The position numbers and the translations under genes are program-made. The notes beneath the pieces were generated by a model that saw only the letters and a program-made list of their open reading frames with translations, searched no databases and was not told the origin of the DNA. From NCBI GenBank assembly GCA_938004315.1, contig CALKWG010000310.1, forward strand, positions 1 to 43,244: a DNA stretch of 43,244 nucleotides, read 5' to 3'. Origin of the DNA: an uncultured Spirochaetaceae bacterium (GTDB taxonomy: Bacteria > Spirochaetota > Spirochaetia > Treponematales > UBA12059). Shown here one piece after another: positions 1 through 6,942 of the stretch (the first letter of the stretch is position 1; every line of letters starts with the position of its first letter).

Positions 1-398
1 GCGGCCTCGTATCGGCCGCCTTGACCGCGGTACCCGGAGCCTCCGAGGCCTTCGCAGGGGCCGTCGTCAGCTATGCCGAGGGCGCGAAGAGGCGCCTGCT
101 CGGCGTGGGCGAGGCGGTCCTGGCCGGCCCCGGACCTGTCTCCGAAGCCTGCGCCCTGGCTATGGCCGACGGCGCGCTCAAGACCTTCGGCGCCGACCTG
201 GCCTTCGCCGTAACGGGCCTGGCCGGCCCGGGCGGCGGATCGGACGCGCTGCCGGTCGGCAGCGTCTTCATAGCCTACGGCCGAGCCGGTGATCTACGCT
301 GCGCGGCCTATAGCTTCGAAGGCGACCGGGAAGCCGTGCGGCGGGGGGCGAGCCGAGCCGCGATAGGACTGATCCGAGGCTACCTGGCCGAGCGATAG
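1..398 (+). CDS. cinA: CinA C-terminal domain / PncC-type nicotinamide-nucleotide amidohydrolase, 5'-truncated
   Basis: The reading frame is open from the left edge, first full codon at base 3, and no start is visible, so the gene is cut by the contig end. About 131 residues remain. They match the CinA C-terminal (PncC) domain: a GGLVSAALTAVPGAS segment, then VVSYAEGAKRRLLGV, then the glycine loop TGLAGPGGGSDALPVG. This domain hydrolyses nicotinamide mononucleotide to nicotinate mononucleotide and ammonia in pyridine-nucleotide recycling. I cannot tell whether the missing part held the CinA N-terminal COG1058 domain or whether this is a stand-alone PncC. The next gene, rho, has its own promoter-like sequence and a long leader, so the two need not be one operon. 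Confidence 0.88.
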   Translation, partial: GLVSAALTAVPGASEAFAGAVVSYAEGAKRRLLGVGEAVLAGPGPVSEACALAMADGALKTFGADLAFAVTGLAGPGGGSDALPVGSVFIAYGRAGDLRCAAYSFEGDREAVRRGASRAAIGLIRGYLAER

Positions 399-429
399 GG
401 CGAGAGGCGGCGCTCCGGCGTTTTTACGC

Positions 430-459
430 TTGACAACGATATAATAGGGGGAGTATCGT
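430..459 (+). promoter_or_regulatory. Candidate sigma-70 promoter for rho-rpmE
   Basis: A perfect -35 hexamer TTGACA lies at 430-435. Eighteen bases further on is TATCGT (454-459, 4 of 6 to the -10 consensus). A perfect TATAAT at 440-445 sits between them, but it is too close to this TTGACA and has no good -35 of its own. Either -10 would give a leader of roughly 190-220 bases before rho. Inferred from sequence only. Confidence 0.45.
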
Positions 460-527
460 TCTTGAAGGTTTTGTTACGGCGCGGTATCCCTACCCGCTTC
501 CGGCCGAATGCGGCCGCCCCAGCCCAA

Positions 528-609
528 TCCGCTTGAGCGGAATCAGGTACATTTTGAGCCGCCCGCGTTCGAGGCGGCCCGCGGCGGATAAGCTCGGCGC
601 CATGGCGCC
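528..609 (+). promoter_or_regulatory. Structured leader of rho (three inverted repeats)
   Basis: Three inverted repeats lie between the promoter candidate and rho. One is TCCGCT-tg-AGCGGA at 528-541. The second is a GCCGCC/GGCGGC stem at 558-578 with a 9-base loop. The third is a perfect 14-base palindrome, GGCGCCATGGCGCC, at 596-609. None is followed by a T run, so they are not simple intrinsic terminators. Rho is autoregulated by premature termination in its leader in E. coli. A similar role here is an inference. Confidence 0.35.
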
Positions 610-663
610 GCCGTACCCCGTCCCCCGAATATCCATACAGTAGCGAATCAAATGGAGAATATG

Positions 664-2361
664 ATGGCAATAATCCGTAAGGCGAAGCTCGGCGACAATC
701 AGACGCAGGCGGCGGCCGAAGCCCAGGGCGAGCTAGAGCTTTCGGCGGAGGCGGATCGCGCCGCGCATGACGCGTCCGAATCGGCCGGAGACGACGACCA
801 GGCCGCCTCCGGTCCCGAGGACGGCAGGGCTTCGCCGAAGCGTCGCGTCCTGCGCCGGGCCGTAGCGCGGCCGGACGAGGGCGCCCAGGCCCCTCGGAGC
901 GAGCAAGCCCGCTCCGAGCCCGGCCGCTTCGAGGCGGGCCAGGGCGACGAGGGCCGGAACGGGGACGATCGCCGCCGCGCCGAGCCGCGCCACGCCCCGA
1001 GCGCCATTCCCGGCTTCGTCCGCAAGCAGGAGAGTTTCGAGCGGGTCGCCGAGGAGGCGGCCAAGCCCGAGCCGCGCGACGATTCGCGCTCGCGGCTGTC
1101 CATCAACGAGCTTACGAGCATGGGCTTCAAGGAGCTCCGCGAGCTCGGCGGCAGCATGGGCCTCAACCACGAGGATACGATGCTCCTGAAGAAGCAGGAG
1201 CTCATCTTCCAGGTGCTTAAGGCCCACACCGAGCGCGGCGGCATCATCTACGCCTACGGCTCGCTGGAGATCCTGCCCGACGGCTACGGCTTCCTGCGCT
1301 CTCCCCAGAATTCCTACCTACCGGGCTCCGACGACATCTACATCAGCCCGTCGCAGATTCGGCTGTTCAACCTGAAGACCGGCGACACGGTATACGGCCA
1401 GATACGCAGCCCCAAGGAGGGCGAGCGCTTCTTCGCCATGCTGCGCGTCGAGCAGGTGAACTTCGACGAGCCGGCCGTAGCCCAGAACCGCATACCCTTC
1501 GAGAACCTGACCCCGCTCTACCCCGAGGTGCGGCTCAACCTGGAGACCGAGACCAAGGAGATATCCACCCGGATCATCAACCTGTTCTGCCCCATCGGCA
1601 AGGGCCAGCGAGCGCTCATCGTCTCGCCGCCCAAGACCGGTAAGACCATCCTGCTCCAGCGCATCGCCAACGCCATCACGACCAACCACCCCGAGGTCTA
1701 CCTCATCGTCCTCCTGATCGACGAGCGTCCGGAGGAGGTGACCGACATGGAGCGCACGGTCAAGGCCGAGGTGATCTCGTCGACCTTCGACGAGCAGGCC
1801 TCGCGCCACGTCCAGGTCTCCGAGATGGTCCTCGACAAGGCCAAGCGCCTCGTGGAGCACGGCAAGGACGTGGTCATCCTCCTGGACTCGATCACGCGCC
1901 TGGCCCGCGCCTATAACCAGACCGTGCCGACCTCCGGCAAGATCCTATCCGGCGGCGTGGACTCCAACGCGCTCCACAAGCCCAAGCGCTTCTTCGGCGC
2001 CGCGCGCAACATCGAGCAGGGCGGCTCGCTCACCATCATCGCCACGGCGCTCATCGACACCGGCTCGCGCATGGACGAGGTGATCTTCGAGGAGTTCAAG
2101 GGCACCGGCAACATGGAGATCAACCTGGATAGGCGCATGTCCGACCGGCGGCTCTTCCCGGCCATCAACATCAAGAAGTCGGGCACGCGCAAGGAAGAGC
2201 TCCTTTTAACCGAGGAGGAGCTGCAGAAGATCTGGGTCCTGCGCAAGGTCATCAGCCCCATGGACGACCTGGAGATCATGGAGCTGCTCATTGACAAGAT
2301 GATGAAAACTAAGAATAATGAGGCGTTCCTGCGCTCTATGAACACCCCGATGGGCGATTAA
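664..2361 (+). CDS. rho: Transcription termination factor Rho
   Basis: This is the hexameric RNA-dependent ATPase/helicase that ends transcription at unstructured C-rich transcripts. The first ~145 residues are a charged, Arg/Glu/Ala-rich low-complexity extension absent from E. coli Rho. The N-terminal RNA-binding region begins near [16 protein letters not shown] and continues through the cold-shock-like fold ([16 protein letters not shown]). The ATPase core has Walker A SPPKTGKT near residue 321, [15 protein letters not shown], and Walker [17 protein letters not shown]. The Q-loop/R-loop region ([29 protein letters not shown]) is intact. I chose the ATG at 664 because GGAG at 654-657 is 6 bases upstream; in-frame ATGs at 652 and 661 are the alternatives. 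rpmE follows 79 bases downstream. The rho-rpmE adjacency is also known in treponemes. Confidence 0.97.
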   Translation: MAIIRKAKLGDNQTQAAAEAQGELELSAEADRAAHDASESAGDDDQAASGPEDGRASPKRRVLRRAVARPDEGAQAPRSEQARSEPGRFEAGQGDEGRNGDDRRRAEPRHAPSAIPGFVRKQESFERVAEEAAKPEPRDDSRSRLSINELTSMGFKELRELGGSMGLNHEDTMLLKKQELIFQVLKAHTERGGIIYAYGSLEILPDGYGFLRSPQNSYLPGSDDIYISPSQIRLFNLKTGDTVYGQIRSPKEGERFFAMLRVEQVNFDEPAVAQNRIPFENLTPLYPEVRLNLETETKEISTRIINLFCPIGKGQRALIVSPPKTGKTILLQRIANAITTNHPEVYLIVLLIDERPEEVTDMERTVKAEVISSTFDEQASRHVQVSEMVLDKAKRLVEHGKDVVILLDSITRLARAYNQTVPTSGKILSGGVDSNALHKPKRFFGAARNIEQGGSLTIIATALIDTGSRMDEVIFEEFKGTGNMEINLDRRMSDRRLFPAINIKKSGTRKEELLLTEEELQKIWVLRKVISPMDDLEIMELLIDKMMKTKNNEAFLRSMNTPMGD

Positions 2362-2440
2362 GCGTCCGTCAATATAGAGGCACTACAGCCGTCACACAGC
2401 CGGTATTCTGGCATGTCTGACCGGCACGCGAGGAGAGACC

Positions 2441-2644
2441 ATGAAGAGCGGCATACATCCTAAGTACGAGCTCACGACCGTCACCTGCGCGTGCGGCAAT
2501 GTCATTGAGACCCGTTCGACGGTAAAGAATATCCAGGTGGAAATTTGCTCCGCCTGCCATCCCTTCTTTACCGGCAAACAGAAGCTCGTTGACACCGCCG
2601 GACGCATCGACCGCTTCCGCAAGAAGTACGGTATCAAGGAGTAA
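2441..2644 (+). CDS. rpmE: 50S ribosomal protein L31, zinc-binding (C+) type
   Basis: A 67-residue protein of normal length for bacterial L31, a large-subunit protein that also contacts the small subunit. It keeps the four zinc-binding cysteines as CAC near residues 16-18 and CSAC near 37-40, so it is the zinc form rather than the zinc-free YkgM type. The N-terminal [10 protein letters not shown] and C-terminal DRFRKKYG segments are typical. A GAGGAGAG Shine-Dalgarno sequence precedes the ATG. It probably shares the rho transcript and is followed at once by a strong intrinsic terminator. Confidence 0.96.
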   Translation: MKSGIHPKYELTTVTCACGNVIETRSTVKNIQVEICSACHPFFTGKQKLVDTAGRIDRFRKKYGIKE

Positions 2645-2676
2645 GCCCCGCGCGGGCTTCGTTCCGAGACGGACAG

Positions 2677-2703
2677 CCGCCCCGAAGGGGGCGGTTTTTT
2701 TTT
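2677..2703 (+). terminator. Intrinsic terminator of rho-rpmE
   Basis: A 7-bp perfect GC stem, CCGCCCC (2677-2683) with GGGGCGG (2688-2694), encloses a GAAG loop and is followed by nine T residues (2695-2703). It is oriented for plus-strand transcription. The opposite strand has no T tract, so it should not stop the convergent rdgB transcript. Confidence 0.92.
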
Positions 2704-2771
2704 CAGCCGGCTGGACGCCGCACGCCTTCATGCCCGTCGGCGCGGCCGCCTCGGCGGCCGGGGGAGATCGG

Positions 2772-3362
2772 CTACGAAAGCCCGCCGAGCAGGAGGGACA
2801 GACGCTCCAGCGCCCTGCCCCGATGCGAGACCCGGTTCTTCTCCTCGGGCGAGAGCTCGGCGACGCTTCGGCCGAGCTCGGGCAGGTATACGACGGGGTC
2901 GTAGCCGAAGCCGCCCGCCCCGCGGGGCGCCTCGAGGAGGACGCCCTCGCAGGTCTCCTGAACCGTGAACGCGCGGTAGGGCGAGAGGACGAGGCTCAGG
3001 CAGCATACGAAGCGGCAGCTCCGATCGCTCCGTCCGGCCATCTCACTGAGAAGGAGCGTATTCCTGGCCGTCGTATCGAGCGGTGTCGCGCCGTCGGGAG
3101 AACCGTAGCGCGCCGAAAGGACGCCGGGGCGCCCGCCTAAGGCGTCGACGCAGAGCCCCGAGTCGTCCGCCAAGCATGGCAGGCCGCATAGCTCGTAGAG
3201 AGTCCGGGCCTTACCCATCGAGTTAGCCAGGAAGGTATCCCCGTCCTCGGGGAAGTCGAAGCTAAGGCCGAGCTCGGCGGGCATCCGCACGGCATGCCCG
3301 CTTAAGTAGGGCTGAATTTCCTGCGCCTTATGGGCGTTGTTGCTCGCTAGGACGATGATCAT
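2772..3362 (-). CDS. rdgB: XTP/dITP diphosphatase (RdgB/HAM1 family)
   Basis: A house-cleaning nucleotidase that hydrolyses dITP, XTP and ITP to monophosphates and keeps deaminated purines out of DNA and RNA. At 196 residues it has the normal family length. Recognisable elements are the N-terminal LASNNAHKAQEI (SxNxxK substrate loop), FPEDGDTFLANSMGKA, the acidic LADDSGLCVDAL motif, PGVLSARYGSPDGA, and the C-terminal GGFGYDPVVYLPE and VSHRGRAL segments. A GGAGG sits 4 bases before the ATG. The start lies inside the 3' end of the upstream sigma-like gene with a 35-base overlap, so the two are probably co-transcribed and translationally linked. Confidence 0.95.
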   Translation of the reverse strand: MIIVLASNNAHKAQEIQPYLSGHAVRMPAELGLSFDFPEDGDTFLANSMGKARTLYELCGLPCLADDSGLCVDALGGRPGVLSARYGSPDGATPLDTTARNTLLLSEMAGRSDRSCRFVCCLSLVLSPYRAFTVQETCEGVLLEAPRGAGGFGYDPVVYLPELGRSVAELSPEEKNRVSHRGRALERLSLLLGGLS

Positions 3363-4251
3363 GGAGCCTCCGGCCGCGATTGTATCCGGCGAGGCCCGAT
3401 TCGAGATAGCCCCCGCGCCCGCGCGCCATGCCTGATTTAAGGCGCGCTAAGCCCGAGTCGACGGTTCCCTTAGGGACGCCCAGGAGCCCGGCTACGAAGG
3501 TATTGGTAGCCAGGGGGCGCTCGGCCGCCAGGGCGCGGACGGCGCGTTCATAGGCCAGGCGGTCCCGATCGATGCGCCTCTGCAGCTGCGCCCGCCTTTC
3601 GGGGTCGTACTCCTGCGCCAGGCGGAAGCTATTCGCCCCCATCCGAACCCAGGCCTCGTTGCGGCGGCGCCTGCGCTCCTCCCGAAGTCGTAAGCGGCCG
3701 CGCCCGATCTCCGCCTCGAGCGCGCGCGCCCGGAGGAAAGTCGACTGTCGATAGTCAAGCCGAGTCGCCATAGCCTTGAGCGTCGGTTTTTCAAGCGCGT
3801 AGGCGCATTTTATGCAGAGGTACGCGATTCGCTCCCGTAACGCGGGATTGAGCTCGAGCCGAGCGCGCGCGGCCGGCGGGGCATCGATGTCGAGGCATCC
3901 TGCCGGAAGTTCGGCCGCCCACTCCGCGTTCTGCCCGTCCGTCTGGTCCAAGCCCGCCGCGCGCTCTTTATAGTAGCTACGCGCGCGCCTACGCCGTACC
4001 GAGCGCGCGATATAGCGTAAGGTTACGCTGGCGTAGGCGGCGAAAGTCAGGCCCCGTTCTTCGTAGCGGTCGACGAGGGAAGCGATCCGCTCCCAGTACT
4101 GACTAAAACCCTCTCCGACCTCGTCTTGATCGCGGAACCCATACCGTTGGGGATCCGCATACGCATTTTTAGCCAAGAACTCGAGCGCCTCCTTCCGCCT
4201 GAGTTCCGACGGCTCCTTGGCCGCTATATCCTCCGATGCCTCGTGATCCAT
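3328..4251 (-). CDS. Sigma-factor-like DNA-binding protein, divergent
   Basis: A 307-residue, very Arg-rich protein that I cannot assign to a named family. Residues ~38-95 (DEVGEGFSQYWERIASLVDR, then F-AAY, then LRYIARSVRRRRAR) resemble sigma-70 region 2. Residues ~249-272 (NTFVAGLLGVPKGTVDSGLA) look like the region 4 helix-turn-helix, where GTVxS is a common recognition-helix signature. The middle (~140-200) is basic and helical with a possible second HTH. Canonical promoter-melting residues cannot be confirmed by eye, so it may be a true alternative sigma factor or a sigma-derived regulator. A strong purine-rich site (AAAGGGGAGGGG) precedes the ATG. It overlaps rdgB by 35 bases. No convincing promoter is visible in the gap upstream. 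Confidence 0.6.
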   Translation of the reverse strand: MDHEASEDIAAKEPSELRRKEALEFLAKNAYADPQRYGFRDQDEVGEGFSQYWERIASLVDRYEERGLTFAAYASVTLRYIARSVRRRRARSYYKERAAGLDQTDGQNAEWAAELPAGCLDIDAPPAARARLELNPALRERIAYLCIKCAYALEKPTLKAMATRLDYRQSTFLRARALEAEIGRGRLRLREERRRRRNEAWVRMGANSFRLAQEYDPERRAQLQRRIDRDRLAYERAVRALAAERPLATNTFVAGLLGVPKGTVDSGLARLKSGMARGRGGYLESGLAGYNRGRRLHDHRPSEQQRP

Positions 4252-4586
4252 ACCCCTCCCCTTTCTGAAATACCTAAAGCCATGTATGCGCGCATGCGCG
4301 TCGCTTCAGTAAGTAAGCAAAATTCGTGCCTTCTACATAAAGCGGGGCTCTGGCGAATTGAAGGACCGGGGAAACGACTCGGCGGATTGGCTTAAAGGCA
4401 GGATTCATGTCCGTGAGCCATAGCCGCCTCAGGGCGTAGCGTATGGGACTTGGGCGCTACAGCCGGCTCAATATGCGCTTACCGGCCGAGCGACAAGAGA
4501 TGTTATCGAGTGTTACTGATGATGAGCCTGAATTAAGGTATCTACAGCCTAAAACGAGGATACCGGCTCGGATGGCTTACTTTCGG
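4252..4586. other. 335-base intergenic region with no recognisable gene
   Basis: This gap lies between the NrnA-type gene and the sigma-like gene, both on the minus strand. It is visibly less GC-rich than its neighbours. It holds alternating purine-pyrimidine sequence at about 4280-4300 (ATGCGCGCAT, GCGCATGCGC) and a bulged hairpin at 4433-4464. I see no tRNA, no protein with recognisable features in any frame, no strong promoter and no T-tract terminator. It may hold regulatory sequence, a small RNA or the remains of a lost gene. Confidence 0.5.
4433..4464. other. Bulged hairpin in the intergenic gap
   Basis: GGC-GTAGCG (4433-4441) can pair with CGCTAC-a-GCC (4455-4464), giving nine base pairs with a single bulged A and a 13-base loop. 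It has no T tract on either side. The function and the strand on which it might act are unknown. Confidence 0.35.
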
Positions 4587-5588
4587 TTACGATTGGTTAC
4601 TCAAGCCGTCGAGAGTACGCATGGGCTCGCTGAACGAGGCGATGACGAGCGCCTTTACGTCCGCGAGCTCCCCCGCCAGGTGTAAGCCGGCGGCCAGGCG
4701 ATGACCGCCGCCGCCGAACCCCGCAGCCACCGCGGCGACGTCGATGCGCTCCTTAGACCGGAAGCCCACGGTACATTCGCCAGGCTTCTCTTGGCGGATG
4801 ACGGCGGCCGCCTCCACGCCTTCGACGGTCATGAGCAGTTGATAGAGCATATCGGAATCGCGGCCGACGAGGCCGTAGCGGGCATGATCATCCAAAGTCA
4901 TATAGCTGATCAGGAGGCGGCCCTCATAATACGCCTCCGCGCGGAGGAGGAGCTCGCCGAGCAGCTTCCTGGAGGCTAAAGGCTTACCGCCGCTCATCAT
5001 GGCGAAGGCGCGCTTAGGGGAGGCGCCGGCCCGGATCAGTCGCGAGGCTTGGGCGAAGGCCTCGGCGCCCCGTTCGTCCAGGTGCCTAAAGAAGCCGGTA
5101 TCCGTGCAGAGGCCGAAGAGCAGGAGCTCCGCTTCATCCGCGCTCGGCTCGCCGCCGTCCGCCTCTATGACGGCCTGGACGAGGCAGGTGACCGCCGGCG
5201 CCGAGCTCACGACGAAACGGAGCTCGCCGTGGCCATCCCCGGCCGCATGGTGGTCGATCACCAGGGACGGCAGGCCCTCGAGCCCTTCGGCCGCGTCGCC
5301 CACGCGCGAGGCGGAGGAGCAGTCGATGATGACGAGGCCGGCGTCGGCCTTGACCGGCGTCGGCGCCTTCGGAAGGAAGCGGCCCTCGTAGGCCGCTATC
5401 TCGGTGCGGGTGAACGGACCGGCCGAAAGGCCCAGGACCTCTTTACCGCGTCGCTTGAGCCAGCTTTGGAGCGCGAGCTGGCTGCCGACGCAGTCGCCGT
5501 CCGGCTCCTTATGGCCGACGATATAATACGAAGGATAACGGCCTAAGAAAGCCATCACCTCAGGAGGCGGTTCGAATGGGGATCGCAT
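4587..5588 (-). CDS. nrnA: Bifunctional oligoribonuclease/PAP phosphatase NrnA-like (DHH-DHHA1)
   Basis: A DHH-family phosphoesterase of 333 residues, close to NrnA length. Family members degrade short RNA oligonucleotides (and in some cases pGpG) to mononucleotides and dephosphorylate 3'-phosphoadenosine 5'-phosphate. Metal-binding motifs are intact: GHKEPDGDCVGS (residues 25-36), VIIDCSS (~87-92), the DHH triad (112-114) and GLCTDTGFFRH (~159-169). The C-terminal DHHA1 substrate-binding domain carries the glycine loop GFGGGGHRLAAG (~290-301). An alternative start at 5555 (MAFLGRYP) has a closer GAGG, so the N-terminus could be 11 residues shorter. A small secreted protein lies 69 bases upstream on the same strand. 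Confidence 0.92.
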   Translation of the reverse strand: MRSPFEPPPEVMAFLGRYPSYYIVGHKEPDGDCVGSQLALQSWLKRRGKEVLGLSAGPFTRTEIAAYEGRFLPKAPTPVKADAGLVIIDCSSASRVGDAAEGLEGLPSLVIDHHAAGDGHGELRFVVSSAPAVTCLVQAVIEADGGEPSADEAELLLFGLCTDTGFFRHLDERGAEAFAQASRLIRAGASPKRAFAMMSGGKPLASRKLLGELLLRAEAYYEGRLLISYMTLDDHARYGLVGRDSDMLYQLLMTVEGVEAAAVIRQEKPGECTVGFRSKERIDVAAVAAGFGGGGHRLAAGLHLAGELADVKALVIASFSEPMRTLDGLSNQS

Positions 5589-5620
5589 GCTAACGAGTCG
5601 TTCCTTCCGTGCTACCGTAG

Positions 5621-5648
5621 CGGAGCGGGTTCGGGCGAATCCGCTCCG
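5621..5648 (-). other. Perfect 8-bp inverted repeat between the secreted protein and nrnA
   Basis: CGGAGCGG (5621-5628) and CCGCTCCG (5641-5648) form a perfect stem with a 12-base loop. It lies just after the stop of the small secreted-protein gene. Neither strand shows a T run, so it may stabilise the 3' end of the mRNA or be a weak attenuator rather than a classical terminator. Confidence 0.35.
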
Positions 5649-5657
5649 AAGGAGGCG

Positions 5658-6098
5658 TTATAGATCCAGCTTAATCGTATCGACCTTAAAGGCGTCGCCC
5701 GGGTCGCCCCGAATCTCGCCCCAGCTCTGATCGCGCACGTTCGGATGCACATAAAGCTTCAGGTGGCTAAAGCTGCCGTCCGCCCGGTAATAAACCATGG
5801 CATAGGGAATATGGGGGCCGGTCACGCGTATGAGCTGAGCTTGGCCGCCGGCGACGAACCACCCGATGGGTACGTACAACTCGGAGAGGGCCGCTTGCCC
5901 CTTCCGGTAGATAACCCGATAGCCCTGCGCGTGGCTAAAGACCCTGACGACGTCGAGCCTCACCGGGTAGAGCTCCGAGGGCTGACGGATCGACCCGCTC
6001 GTATCCAAGTTACGGCCCGAAGCCGCGTCCTGCGCGAAAGCGGGCATGGCGACCGCGGCCAAAATGACTATGCAAAGGCAGGTAATAACTCTCTTCAT
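5658..6098 (-). CDS. Small secreted (periplasmic) protein of unknown function
   Basis: 146 residues starting at 6098, where GGAGG lies 5 bases upstream. The frame is open further upstream but that part is GC-rich noise without a ribosome site. The N-terminus is a clear signal peptide: MKRV, a hydrophobic core ITCLCIVILAAVAM, and a PAFAQ cleavage site for signal peptidase I. The mature part is ~120 residues, rich in beta-prone segments (YPVRLDVVRVFSHAQGYRV, YVPIGWFVAGGQAQLIRV, PYAMVYYRADGSFSHLKLYV). It contains no cysteine and no enzyme motif that I recognise. A promoter lies directly upstream in the divergent gap with nth, so it is probably expressed from its own start. Confidence 0.8.
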   Translation of the reverse strand: MKRVITCLCIVILAAVAMPAFAQDAASGRNLDTSGSIRQPSELYPVRLDVVRVFSHAQGYRVIYRKGQAALSELYVPIGWFVAGGQAQLIRVTGPHIPYAMVYYRADGSFSHLKLYVHPNVRDQSWGEIRGDPGDAFKVDTIKLDL

Positions 6099-6143
6099 GT
6101 CATCCTCCGTTGCGATACAGCGGGCGCGAGGCCCATGGCGACA

Positions 6144-6172
6144 AGTATAATTCGAGCTCGGTCCTTCTGCAA
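6144..6172 (-). promoter_or_regulatory. Sigma-70-type promoter for the secreted protein (and perhaps nrnA)
   Basis: Read on the minus strand: -35 TTGCAG (6167-6172), a 17-base spacer, and -10 TATACT (6144-6149, 5 of 6). The ATG at 6098 is about 40 bases downstream of the expected start point. The -35 is weak but the spacing is ideal. Confidence 0.55.
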
Positions 6173-6254
6173 TGGCGATTAACGCGCGCTCCCTCCGATC
6201 GCGCCGCGCGCCGGGGCTTGAGGCCGGCCGAGGCATCGGCCATACTCGGTCGAT

Positions 6255-6917
6255 ATGGAAGCGAAGCTTGACCTGCGCCGACGCGCCGACGCGCTGTACG
6301 AGGCCATCGTCCCCCTGTGGCCCGATCAAGGCCCCCTCCTCCACTATAGGAACTGCTTCGAACTGCTCGTAGCGGTCGTGCTTTCAGCCCAGTGCACCGA
6401 CGAACAGGTGAACAAGGCCACGCCGGCCCTGTTCGCGCGCTACCCCGACCCGGCTTCGCTCGCCGCCGCCGAGCTGCCCGAGCTCGAGGCGTTGATCCAT
6501 AGCACCGGTTTTTTCAGGGCGAAGGCGAGGAATCTCGTCGCCGCCGCGCGGCTTATCGTAGACGATTTCGCCGGGAGGATCCCCGAGACTATCGAGGAGC
6601 TCATACGCCTACCGGGGGTGGGCCGCAAGACGGCCAACCTCGTCGTATCCGGCTGCTTCGGCAAGCCCGGCATCGTGGTCGACACGCATGTGCTACGCTG
6701 CGCCAGGAGGCTCGGACTGGCGCCCACCGAGGACCCGGGGCGCAGCGAGCGCATGATCGCCGAGCTATTGCCCCCGGCGCGCTGGACGGCGTTCAGCTTC
6801 GCCGTCAATCGCCTAGGTAAATTCTACTGCGTAGCCAGGAAGCCGCGCTGCGGCTCCTGTCCGGCCGCCGCCCTCTGCGACTCGGCGCCGATTTTTACCC
6901 GCCAAGCGCAAGCATAA
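6255..6917 (+). CDS. nth: Endonuclease III (DNA glycosylase/AP lyase)
   Basis: A base-excision-repair enzyme that removes oxidised pyrimidines and cuts the abasic site by beta-elimination. At 220 residues it has the usual length. The helix-hairpin-helix LPGVGRKTANLV contains catalytic Lys125, and Asp143 lies in VVDTHVLR. The [4Fe-4S] ligands are Cys192, Cys199, Cys202 and Cys208 in the exact C-x6-C-x2-C-x5-C spacing. The catalytic and cluster residues are therefore all present. recQ begins 25 bases downstream on the same strand, so the two probably form a small DNA-repair operon. Confidence 0.97.
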   Translation: MEAKLDLRRRADALYEAIVPLWPDQGPLLHYRNCFELLVAVVLSAQCTDEQVNKATPALFARYPDPASLAAAELPELEALIHSTGFFRAKARNLVAAARLIVDDFAGRIPETIEELIRLPGVGRKTANLVVSGCFGKPGIVVDTHVLRCARRLGLAPTEDPGRSERMIAELLPPARWTAFSFAVNRLGKFYCVARKPRCGSCPAAALCDSAPIFTRQAQA

Positions 6918-6942
6918 GCCCGCCGCGCGCCGTACGCGGCGT

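Noticed and set aside
440..445. Perfect TATAAT directly after TTGACA upstream of rho
   Set aside because: Only 4 bases separate the two hexamers, so they cannot form one promoter. I pair TTGACA with TATCGT 18 bases downstream instead and keep the TATAAT only as a possible alternative -10.
4126..4685. Two short plus-strand open frames in and around the 4252-4586 gap
   Set aside because: Both run into coding sequence of the opposite strand, lack ribosome sites and show no motif.
6099..6344. Upstream extension of the small secreted protein
   Set aside because: It would bury the signal peptide and run through the divergent promoter into nth. GGAGG before 6098 supports the shorter form.
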